Shown in pieces: positions 44,801 to 56,800 of a stretch of DNA of 64,000 bases. The position numbers were made by a program, and so were the translations under genes. The stretch covers positions 1,054,001-1,118,000 of the forward strand of contig NZ_JAFMZO010000002.1 in the NCBI RefSeq assembly GCF_024436395.1, given 5' to 3'. Under the pieces are notes generated by a model. It saw nothing but the letters and a program-made list of their open reading frames with translations, did not search any database and was not told where the DNA came from. This DNA is from Paradesertivirga mongoliensis. Its GTDB lineage: Bacteria > Bacteroidota > Bacteroidia > Sphingobacteriales > Sphingobacteriaceae. Every line of letters starts with the position of its first letter. Position 1 is the first letter of the stretch.

Positions 44801-47800
44801 AAGTAAGAATAACCGTCTCGGTATTTTCTATCAGAGTATCGTCAATTACCGGAAGGCTGAGGGTAAAACTATTATCACCTGCCGGGATGGTAACCGAGCT
44901 GCTGCCTGCACCGGTATAATCTATGCCGGTGGCTGTACCGCTCAAGCCGAAGTTAATCGTAGTAGGGGCATCTGCGCTTACTCCGGTTGGGAAACTGAAG
45001 GTGAACGACGCTGGCACTGGGCCCGTTTCTGAACCGTTTTCAGATGTAATAGTTATTGTTCCCGAATCATCATTTTCAATAGTTGTTACTACCGGAACGC
45101 TTTGAACGACCGGACGATTGCTGGAAGAACTAATCAGATTGCTTAATGTAACGCTAAAGTTCTCATCAGCCTCAATCTTTCCGTCGCCATTGATCTGAAC
45201 GGTGAAGGTCTTGGTCTCGCCTACTGTGCCTGCAAATGTTAACCGGCCGCTGCTGCTTTCATAATCGTTATCTGCTATAGATGCCGATCCATTTGCAGTG
45301 GCATAATCTACGGTAAAACTACCTTGAGTCGCTTTATCAAGCGTTGCTGTGTAAGTGATTAATTGAGTACCGGTATTTCCTTCAGTAATAGCAGGCTGGC
45401 CGGTCAGAGTTATTGTCGCCTGATCATTATCGCTTATCGTAAAACTCTGCGGAGAATTGCCTACCGTTAGGATATACGGACTGCTTACTATCCCGGCACT
45501 TAGAGTGACCGTTTCGGTGTCCTCCACCAACCCATCGTCAATTACAGGGAGCGTCAGTGTGGTACTGTTTTGATCTTTACCAATTATTACGCTTCCGCTG
45601 ATTGCCCCGGTATAATCTTTAGCGCTTTCCGCGGTTCCTGATAATGTATAATTAATGGTAATCGGAGCGCCTGTTGTGGTACCTGCAGGTAAGCTAAACG
45701 TGAAAGTACCCGGCGTCGGACCAGTTTCTGATCCGTTCCCGGGAGTAACTGTGATAACACCGGTATCATCGTTACCAATTATACCCATTGCAGGCGAACC
45801 ATCTATCACCAACGTATTATTATAATGATCAGACAGATTGCTTAACGTCATGGTAAAGCTTTCGTCGACTTCTATCTTTTTGTCGCCGGTAATGGCTATG
45901 GCTACTGTTTTACTTTCACCAATTGTACCGGCGAAATTCAAAGTTCCGCTTCCGGGCGTATAATCGCTATCGGCTATTGTAGCGGTCCCATCGCTTGTTG
46001 CATAGTCAACACTAAACGGACTGGTAGCTTTATCCAGTGTTACTGTAAAGCTTATTACTTTGGTACCGCTATCACCTTCGGTTATTGTCGCGCCGGCTAA
46101 ACTTAGAGTAGCATTATCATTGTCTGCAATATTCAGGCTCTGAGATGTATTTGCAACTGTTATCCCGTAAGGGCTGTCAATAGCGCCAGTGGTTAATACA
46201 ACCGTTTCTGTCCCTTCAATAACCAGATCGTCATTCACACCTAGAACTACCTCCGCACTATTTCCATTCGCCGGAATGGTTACAGAAAGCGTTCCCGCGC
46301 CAGAGTAGTCAGCGCTGATAGCTGTACCGGTTAATCCGAAATAAACTATTGTCGCCGCATCCGAAGTCACCCCTGCCGGAAAACTGAACGTAAATGTTCC
46401 CGGCACCGGGCCTGTTTCCGAACCATTAGACGATGTAATGGTAATTATTCCTGAATCATCGTTTTTAATATTTGTTACTACCGGAGCGGATTGAGCTATC
46501 GGAAGATTACTAAATGAACCAACGACGTTACTTAACTTAACGCTAAAATTATCATCCGCCTCTATTTTCTTATCTCCGTTTATCTGAACGGTAAAAGTCT
46601 CTGTTTCGCCCGCTGTGCCTGCAAACTCTAGGGTGCCGCTGCTGCTTTCATAGTCATCATCTGCAAGGGTAGCCGTTCCGTTTGCTGTGGCATAATCCAC
46701 TTTAAAACTGCTGGTTGTAGCCTGATTCAAGGTAACGGTATAGGTGGCCAACTGGCTGCCGTTATCGCCCTCGGTGATTGTTGCAGGGCCTGTTAAACTC
46801 AGTACCGCCTGATCTTTATCTGTAATATTTAAACTCTCCGGTGAGTTGTCTACCGTTACAGTGTAAGGACTGCCGATGATTCCCGTTGTCAAAATAATCG
46901 TCTCAGTATCTTCCACCACAAGGTCTGCCAGAACCGGAAGGCTTAATTCATAGCTGTTAGTATTAGCCGGTATGGTTACGCTTCCGCTGATGGCGCCGGT
47001 ATAATCCTTTCCACTTTCTGCGGTTCCCGATAAACTATAATTAATCGTCGTTGGAACATCTATGGTTACCCCTGCCGGGAAGCTGAATGTGAACGTACCG
47101 GGTACCAGGCCTGCTTCCATACCATCGGTCGAAGTGATAGTGATCACCCCGCTGTCGTCATTAGTGATGGTACCTGTTGCGGTATTGGTAGCGATATTCA
47201 GGCGACCATCAAACGCGTCACTCAAATCGCTTATCGTCATACTCAAGGTCTCGTCGGCCTCAACCTTACCATCGCCTGTAACAGTTACCGTTATCGTTTT
47301 GCTCTCGCCTGCAGTACCAGCAAAGTTTAATGTTCCGCTTGCGGCAACATAATCATTAGTACCCGTAGTGGCTGTGCCATCTGAAGTTGCATAGTTTACG
47401 CTAAACGGACGAGTAGCCTTATCCAGCGTCACGGTAAAGTTCATAGCCGTTGTTCCGCTATTGCCCTCTACAACTGTTGTTCCGCTGATGCTAAGGGAAG
47501 CATTATCATTATCTGCAATCTCCAGGCTCTGCGGCGAATTAGCAACCGTAATCCCATAAGGGCTGCTAACGGTGCCTGTGGTCAGAATAACAGTTTCTTT
47601 CCCTTCAGCAATTAAATCGTTTATTACAGGGAGTGTTAGTGTAGTGCTATTTCCTCCTATCGGGATAGTAATGGAACTGGTGCCTGCGCCGGTATAATCC
47701 ATGCCGGTAGCCGTTCCGCTTAAACCGAAATTAATCGTCGTTGGAGTATCCGAGCTTACTCCTGTCGGGAAACTGAATGTAAAAGTACCCGGTACCGGTC

Positions 47801-50800
47801 CAGTTTCCGAGCCATTTCCGTAGGTGATAGTTATTATTCCTGAGTCGTCGTTTTCAATAGTGGTAACTACCGGGGTGGTTTGAACAACCGGTATATTGCT
47901 TAATGAACTAATCAGGTTACTTAAGCTAACACTAAAATTTTCATCCGTCTCTATTTTTTGATCTCCGTTAATCTGAACTGTAAAAGTCTTTGTCTCGCCT
48001 GCCGTGCCTGCAAAAGCTAAGCGGCCACTACTGCTTTCATAATCATCATCGGCCAAAAGAGCCGTGCCATTTGTTGTAGCGTAATCTACTGTGAAGCTAC
48101 CCTGTGTTGCTTTATCAAGAGTAACAGTATATGTAATTAATTGACTGCCGCTGTTTCCTTCCGCGATGGTGGGCTGGCCGGTCAGTGTTACTGTAGCCTG
48201 GTCGTTATCGGTGATCGTGAAAATCTGCGGTGAGTTGGCTATCGTTAAAGGGTACAAACTGGTTATAGTTCCGGTGCTTAAAACCACAGTTTCTGTGTCT
48301 TCGATCACCGCGTCGTCAACTACCGGTATTGTTAAGGTGAAACTGTTCTCATCTTTATCAATGGTTACGCTTCCGCTGATAGCTCCGGTATAATCTTTAA
48401 CGCTTTCTGCTGTTCCGGATAAGGTATAATTAATGGTTACCGGTGCATCCATTGTCATCCCGGCAGGCAGACTAAATGTAAAGCTGCCAGGTACAGGGCC
48501 CGTCTCCAATCCGCTTCCCGGGGTAATAGTAATGACTCCGGTGTCATCGTTGTCGATTATCCCGGTTGCCGGAGATCCATTGATCACTATGGCATCGCTG
48601 TACTTCGACAGATTGCTCAAGGCCAGCGTGAAGTTTTCGTCAGCTTCTATCTTCTCATCGCCCGTGATAGATACGGCTACAATCCTGCTTTCACCTGCTG
48701 CTCCGCTAAAGCTTAAGGTTCCGCTTTTGGCTGTATAATCGTCATCCGATACCTTGGCTGTTCCATCAGAGGTAATATAATCTACTGTAAATGGCGTCCC
48801 GGTTTCTTTATCTAAAGTAACTGTAAAGTTGAGCACTTTATTTCCTGCATCGCCTTCGGCTTTAGTTTCGCCTGCTACCGTCAACGTGGCATTATCATTA
48901 TCAGTAATATTTAAGCTTTGTGGTGAATTTGCTATGCTTAAAGCGTAAGGAGTGCTTACCGCTCCTGTAGTTAAGATGATTGATTCTGTACCTTCTATTA
49001 ACGCATCATTGGTTACCGGCAGCGTCAGCGTGATACTATTTTCGCCTGCTGGGATAATGATAGAGCTGGTACCTGCACCAGTGTAATCCACTGCGGTGGC
49101 TGTACCGGTTAAACCGAAGTTAATGGTCGTTGGCGCATCAGAACTCACATCGGTTGGGAAACTGAAGGTGAAAGTTCCTGATACCGGACCCGTTTCCGAG
49201 CCATTGGTAGAAGTGATCGTTATAATTCCCGAATCGTCATTTTCGATAGTCGTTACTACCGGAGTGGTCTGAATTACCGGACGGTTACTTAAGGAGCTTA
49301 CAAGGTTACTCAAAGCGACACTGATCTCCTCATCCGCCTCAATTTTCTTATCGCCGTTCACCACAACCGTAAAGGTCTTCGTTTCGCCTGCGGCCCCCGC
49401 GAATGTTAATATCCCAGTACCGCTTTCATAATCGTTATCAGCCAGAGTAGCGGTTCCATCTGCCGTAGCATATTCTACGGTGAAACCGCTCTGCGTAGCT
49501 TTATTAAGTGTGGCTGTATACGTAATTGTTTGTGTACCGTCATTGCCTTCGGTAATAGTTGACTGGCCTGTTAATGTTACTGCAGCCTGATCGTTATCAA
49601 TAATATTGAGGCTTTGTGGCGAGTTAGCTATGGTTACCGTGTACGGGCTGCTTATTGTTCCGGCGGTCAGTATGATGGTCTCAGTGTCTTCTACAACCGC
49701 ATCATCAAGAACGCCGAGCGGCAATACAACACTGGTCTCCGTGGCTGGTATGGTTACGCTTCCGCTGATGGCTTCCGTATAATCTTTAGTGCTTTCTGCT
49801 GTTCCTGATAAGGTATAGTTGATCGTCGTCGGAGCATCCATACTCACACCGGCAGGGAAACTAAAAATAAATGATCCGCCAACAGGACCTGTTTCTGATC
49901 CGTTGGTAGACGTGATGGTTATTACTCCAGTGTCGTCATTGTTGATGGTGCCTGTTGCTGTGCTGCCGGCAACCGGAATGCTTAAGCGGTTATCGAAATT
50001 GCTGCTTAAGTTGCTTAATGTTACAGTAAAATTCTCGTCAAGTTCTACCTTTTGATCTCCTTTTACAGTTATTACGATCGGTTGGCTGCCAGCCGTTCCA
50101 TTGAATGTTAACGATCCGCTTGCTGCTACATAGTCATTATCCGATACTGTCGCTGTTCCATTGGCTGTAACGTAGTCTACAGTAAACGGAGCGCCGGTAT
50201 CTTTATCCAGTGTTACCGTAAAGCTTAATGTGGTAGTTCCGCTGTTTGTCTCTGCTATACTTGCTCCGCTTATGCTTAGGGTGGCATTGTCATTATCCGC
50301 AATGTCAAGACTTTGTGGTGAGTTTGCTACAGTTATCCCGTAAGGACTATCAACCGAACCTGTAGTAAGAATAATGGTTTCAGTGTTTTCAGCCAATGCA
50401 TCGTTGATAACCGGAAGCGTCAATGTAAAACTATTTTCTCCTATCGGGATAGTAACAGAGCTGGTACCAGCGCCGGTATAATCTATGCCGATAGCAGTTC
50501 CGGTTAGTCCTGTATAAATAACAGTCGCCGCATCTGCAGTCACCCCATCAGGCAGACTAAAAGTAAACGTTCCTGGTACAGGGCCTGTTTCTGAACCATT
50601 GGTAGAAGTAATCGTGATTACTCCCGAGTCATCGTTTTTAATGCTGGTTACTACCGGGGTACTTTGAACCACAGGTTTGTTGCTGAACGAACTGATCAAA
50701 TTACTTAAGACAACACTAAAGTTCTCATCTGCCTCGATCTTCTGATCGCCGTTGATCTGTACCGTAAATGTTTCTGTCTCACCTGCTGTTCCTGCAAAGG

Positions 50801-53800
50801 TTAACCGGCCGCTGCTGCTTTCATAATCGTTATCGGCAATACTTGCTGTACCGTTCGAACTTGCATAATCCACCGTGAAGCTGCCCGCTGTCGCCTGGTT
50901 CAGGGTAACCGTATAGGTTGCCAGCTGGCTGCCGCTATCGCCTTCGGTAATGGTTGCCGGACCAGTTAAACTAAGCACTGCCTGGTCTTTATCGATAATA
51001 TCCAGGCTCTGAGGCGAGTTGCCTACTGTTACTGCGTAAGGACTGGTAATGATTCCTGTAGTCAGGATCACCGTTTCGGTATCTTCTACTACCAGGTCTG
51101 CCAGTACCGGGAGGGTTAGTGTAATGCTGTTGCTCTTGGCCGGTATCTCTACGCTTCCGCTGATGGCCCCGGTATAATCGTTTCCACTTTCTGCTGTTCC
51201 GGATAGGGTATAACTGACAGTGGTTGGAGCATCTACCGTTACCCCTGCCGGGAAACTGAAGGTAAAGGTACCTGGTACCAAACCTGCTTCCATTCCATCG
51301 GTTGGTGTGATCGTGATCACTCCGCTGTCATCATTAGTGATAGTACCTGTGGCGGTGCTGCCTGCTGCCGGAATAGTTAAGCGGTTACCAAAGCTGCTGC
51401 TTAAGTTGCTTATCGCGATAGTAAAGTTCTCATGGGGTTCAATTTTCTGATCACCGGTAACCGACACCACGATCGTTTGACTGCCTGCCGTGCCATTGAA
51501 ACTCAGCGTTCCGCTTTTTGCGGTATAGTCGTTTCCGGCCGTGGCGGTTCCGCCTGATGTAGCATAATCTACCGTAAAGGGTGAGCCGGTAGCTTTATCA
51601 AGAGTTACCGTAAAGCTTAAGGTAGTAGTTCCGCTGTTGCCTTCGGCTACGGTTGCTCCGCTTATAACTAACGTAGCATTATCGTTATCTGCTATCTCAA
51701 GGCTTTGCGGTGAGTTGGCTACGGTTATCCCGTAAGGGCTGCTTACCGAACCTGAAGTAAGAATAACCGTCTCGGTATTTTCTATCAGAGTATCGTCAAT
51801 TACCGGAAGGCTGAGGGTAAAACTATTATCACCTGCCGGGATGGTAACCGAGCTGCTGCCTGCACCGGTATAATCTATGCCGGTGGCTGTACCGCTCAAG
51901 CCGAAGTTAATCGTAGTAGGGGCATCTGCGCTTACTCCGGTTGGGAAACTGAAGGTGAACGACGCTGGCACTGGGCCCGTTTCTGAACCGTTAGTTTGAG
52001 TGATCGTGATACTAGTATTTGCAGGAATCAGATCGTCGTCTGTAATGGTACCTGTAGCTGTAGAACTGGCGAAAGTTAAGCGTCCGCCAAATGGATCAGA
52101 TAGATCATACAGCTTTAACTTGAACGCTTCATTCATTTCGATCATCTGATCGCCCCTTACCTGAACGGAAACAGTAAATGATTCACCAGGCATTCCAGAG
52201 AAGTTTAGCACATCCTGTTTGCTTAAATAATCATTTCCAGCTGAGGTAGCTGTACCATCTTCAGTAGTATATTTTACCGAAAAGCTTCTTCCGGTGGCCT
52301 TTGCCAGACTTACGGTAAAGTTCATAGAAACAAAACCAGAGTTTCCTTCTGTTACTGTTGCATTACTTACCGTTAGCGTGGTATTATCGTCGTTGTCTGA
52401 TATGTTTAAAGTCTGAGGCGAATTAGCTACTACTATTCCCGGCAGATCGGTGTTGCTGACGCCTGTTGTGGTTAATGTTACCGTCTCGACATCCTCGATG
52501 ATATCATCTTCCAACACTAAAAGAGGGAGCGTTACGCTATTTTGTCCCGCAGGGATAGTAATTGTAACAGCAGAAGGTGAAGCAGTATAATCCGTCCCGC
52601 TGCCATCAGCCGTTCCGGTTAGATAGAATGTGATATCTGTAGGGGCGCTTGCTTTGATCCCCGCAGGAAAGCTAAACGTAAAGCTGCCGTTGAGCATCCC
52701 TTCCACCCCGTCAACTTTCGATATGGAAATGGTTTTGTTTGCAAGGGTATTATCATTGTCGTCGATATTTGCCGTTACAGCGCCAACAGGCTCCAATGTT
52801 ATCGCTGAAATAGTGCTGCTCGAAGCAGTAATTAAGTCAATTGTTATGGTTTCGGTAGGTTCGATAATGAGATCATCTGATACAATAGCATCCATTACAA
52901 CCGAGTTGGTATTCGCAGGGATGGTTATAGTGGTGTTATCGGGCAATGTATAATCTGTGCCATTAACAGCTGTTCCGCCTACAATATAATTTACAATTGT
53001 TGGTGCGGAGTTGGTAATCCCCGAAGGATAACTAAACGTAAATTGAGCCTTTGTTCCTGGCTCTGCCCCATCGGCTGTTTTTGTGAGAACTATTTTAGTG
53101 TTTGCCGGTGTATTCTCATCATCAATAATATCTGCACTTACTCCGGTCACCGGGCTTACCGTCAATCCGGGTACACTGATACTGCTTGTTGCCGTAGTGA
53201 GAGTTAAAACGATTGTTTCGGTAGCCTCGATTAACTGATCATCAGAAACCGTAGCAATTATCGGTGCGGAATTCGCTCCTGCCGGGATGGTTACTGACGT
53301 GGCTAAAGTGGCATAATCTGTGCCATTAAGCGCGGTTCCCGAAATCAGGTAGTTAACGGTAGTAGCTGCTGCACTGGTCACCCCTGCCGGATAACTTACT
53401 AAAAATTCAACGTTGGTTCCCGGTTCAGCGCCATCCGAAACCTTTGTTAAAGTGATGATGCTATTTCCAGCGATGTTATCATTATCCCGAAGATCAGCGG
53501 TTACCGTCGTCAGAGGGTTAACTGACAATGCTGAAATGGAGTTGGTAGCGCTGGATAAACCTAGACTTACGGTCTCGGTACTTTCAATAATAAGGTCATC
53601 ATTTACCAAAATATCGATATCAGCTGAATTGGCCCCTGCCGGAATAATCACCTGGCCTGTTAAGCTGGTATAATCGGTGCCATTTGTTGCCGTACCGGTA
53701 ATGGCATAGTTTACCGTGGTAGCCACAGAGCTGGTATATCCTAAAGGGAAACTCACCTTAAACTGTCCGTCTACCAATCCCTCTTCGGCGTCCGAGGCTT

Positions 53801-56800
53801 TGTTTAACGTAATAACATTGTTTGCAGGGATATTATCATTATCGGTGATATTGATGCTTTGCACCCCCGGAGTTACGTTTAGAGAAACACTACCACTGGT
53901 AGCAGAGGTTAAAGTCAGCGACACTGTTTCTGTGGGCTCAATGATTTGATCATCCAGCACAGCTATATATATAGGCGCAGAATTAGTATTTGCAGGAATG
54001 ATTACTGAGCCAGAAAGTGTTGTATAGTCTGTACCATTCGCCGCAGTACCTGCTATGCTGTAATTCACTGTTGTAGGGGTCGATCGGACAATCCCGGCAG
54101 GATAACTTACCATAAACTGGCCGTTGGAAGAAGGTTCTGACCCACTCCCTACAGTACTTAACGTAATTGTATTGTTCGCGGTCGTATTATCGTTATCAAG
54201 AATATTTAACGGGAAAGGTGAGTTTGACACCCCGATACCATTATACTTACTGTTGGTAACGGTTCCTGTTGTAACAGTTACGTCTTCAGAATCCTCTATA
54301 ATCAGATCGTCTACCACGGTCCGGGTAAAAGAACCACTATTGGCTCCGGCAGCAATAGTCACCGTTCCGGTAGTTGACCCATTATAATCAGTACCATTTC
54401 CTACAGCCACACCGCTAAGCGTGTAATTGATAGTAGTGGCAGCATCTGTTGATACCCCTGAAGGGAAGCTGAATATAAACTCTGCAGGTGCACCGCCTTC
54501 TGCGCCATCTACTTTTGTTATGGTTATCGTTTTATTAGCTGCATTGTTATCATCGTCGAGAATCGACATCGTAGCGGGTGAACCGCTAATGGTTAATAAA
54601 CCGCCAAAATCGTTGGAGAGATTGTCTAATTTAACTTTGAAAGCTTCATTTCCTTCAATTTTAAGATCTCCGTTAATGGCTATTTGAATATCAAAATACT
54701 CTCCGGGGTTCGACCCTGTAAAAGTTAAAGTACCCGACTTAGCAACATAATCGTTATCCGCTGAGGTAGCAACACCATCTTCCGTTAGATAATCTATTGT
54801 AAAAGAACTGCTGGTCGTAATATCGAGTGAAACTCTAAACGTCACGTAGGTTACTCCATTATTACCTTCCACCACTTGCGCAGGACCACTGATTAAAATA
54901 GCATTATCATCATCAGCAATATTCAGGGTTACCGGAGAATTTGATACGCTTATACCGGTGTAAGGCGTTGTGATGGTTCCGGTGGTTACAATTACTGTTT
55001 CATTTCCTTCCAGTACTACATCATCAATAACCGGAAGTGTGATGGTAATACTGTTTGTAAGAGCAGGAATAATAATAGTGCCCGTGGTCAAACCCGTATA
55101 ATCAGTACCGCCGCCTGTTGCTGTACCGGTAAGAGTATATTGGATTTCGGTATCCTTATCTGCAGTGATTCCTGTAGGAAAGCCTATGGTGAAGGTAGCA
55201 CCCGGCGAAACCCCTTCGGCGCCATCCGTGCCAGTAATAACAAGTAACTTATTTACCGGTATATTATCATCGTCCAAAATTGTTCCGGTAGCCGTTCCCG
55301 TAGTAATTACTCCACCGCTGCTTGGGTTCGTAAGAGTAACTGTAAAGGTTTCGTTCGCTTCAATGATTTGATCTGTTGCAATAGGAACTCCAATATTTAC
55401 GCCTGTAGAATCCTTAGGAATGGTTACAGTTCCCGTGATTGCACCAGCAAAATCTGAGCTATTGGTAATACCGTTTGTTACTGCATAATTAACTGTAATA
55501 TCACAGCTTGTGTTTACCGGAGAGGCTGTGACTCTCAAAATCATATTGTTACTTCCTCCCGACCCTTCAGCTTTCGAGACATTAGCAATACTGATATTAC
55601 TGATTAAAACAGGAGTTGAATCGCTTTGAATGTTATTACAACCGGAGCCACTTGGCGCCGAATCACATTCCAATTGAGGGTCAGTAGGAATATCAGCGTC
55701 AGGATTAGTAGCATCAGGGTCGTAAACATCGGCAGGCCTCATCACGGTTGCCTTAACAGTAAGTGTATTCAAGGCAGGTAAGGTAGATACCGTTCCTGTG
55801 ATTGTAAACGTCAAAACCGACGCGTTATTCATATTTAAGGAGGCGTTGTACTGGCTTCCGACAATGTTACTCGATACTACACTGGCAGTACCTGAAGTAA
55901 GAACAGGCGTTATTACTACCCCGGTTAGTTCTGCCGGGAAGGTGAAACTGAATTTAGCATCGCTCACGGCGCTCGGTCCGTTATTCCTGACCGATACTAT
56001 ATAAGTTTGCTGCTGCCCGATACATATCCCGGTAGTCTTGCTTTTGGTGATAGGCAGAACTTCTAAATTAGCCTGCAAAAATTCAATTGGAGTAGCCGGA
56101 GTAACAGGAGTACTGAACACGTACGTCCAGGTATCAAGACCTTTATCGTTTCCGAAACTACCTGAGTTATATCCTGTAGACCCCCATTTATGACCATTAG
56201 TAGAACTACTGGTTCCATTTACAGAGGTATTGAGCGGACTGGATGGATTAGTAGTAGATGAGATGTTCGAATCGTTCCAATAAACAGTTTGATCTCCCGA
56301 GCCCACACCGTTTGTCCGGGTGATAATTATTCCTGATGGATTATTTTCCACGTCCAACAAAGGGAAATGTACTTCACCAGCACGCAGTACTACCTGTACT
56401 GACGAACTGGTGTATGAGCCCACTACCGGAACCCCTGCCCCATCCAAACCATCCCAGAAAACTGTATTTGTTCCTGCTATTGCGGCATTTGTGATAATCC
56501 GGTCAGAGGCATCAGTATAATCACCATCCTTATTAGCATCAATTTTTAAACTGTAGTTACCCGTTTGGTTAGCAACAAAGCTGAAATAACCACCCATAGT
56601 GCTCAATGCTCCTGCCTGGTTTGCCGTACCTTCTTTCCCAATAAAAGAAAAGTTAGTAAGTGTTGGCGCAATAGGAGTAGTTTTTAACCATGTAGTTGTT
56701 GCCGATCCGTTATCAGCCGACAATCCAGTAGTTGTTCGGGCGGGTGCAGAAGCAGGCAGATCGGCCGCCGGAGTATTAAAAAACAATTTATGAGTGATGT

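Noticed and set aside
43561-51992. Assembly artefact as the explanation for the near-identical 1,478-bp blocks
   Set aside because: Not fully excluded, but the flanks differ on both sides, the reading frame is intact, and one substitution separates the copies, which fits a real duplication better.
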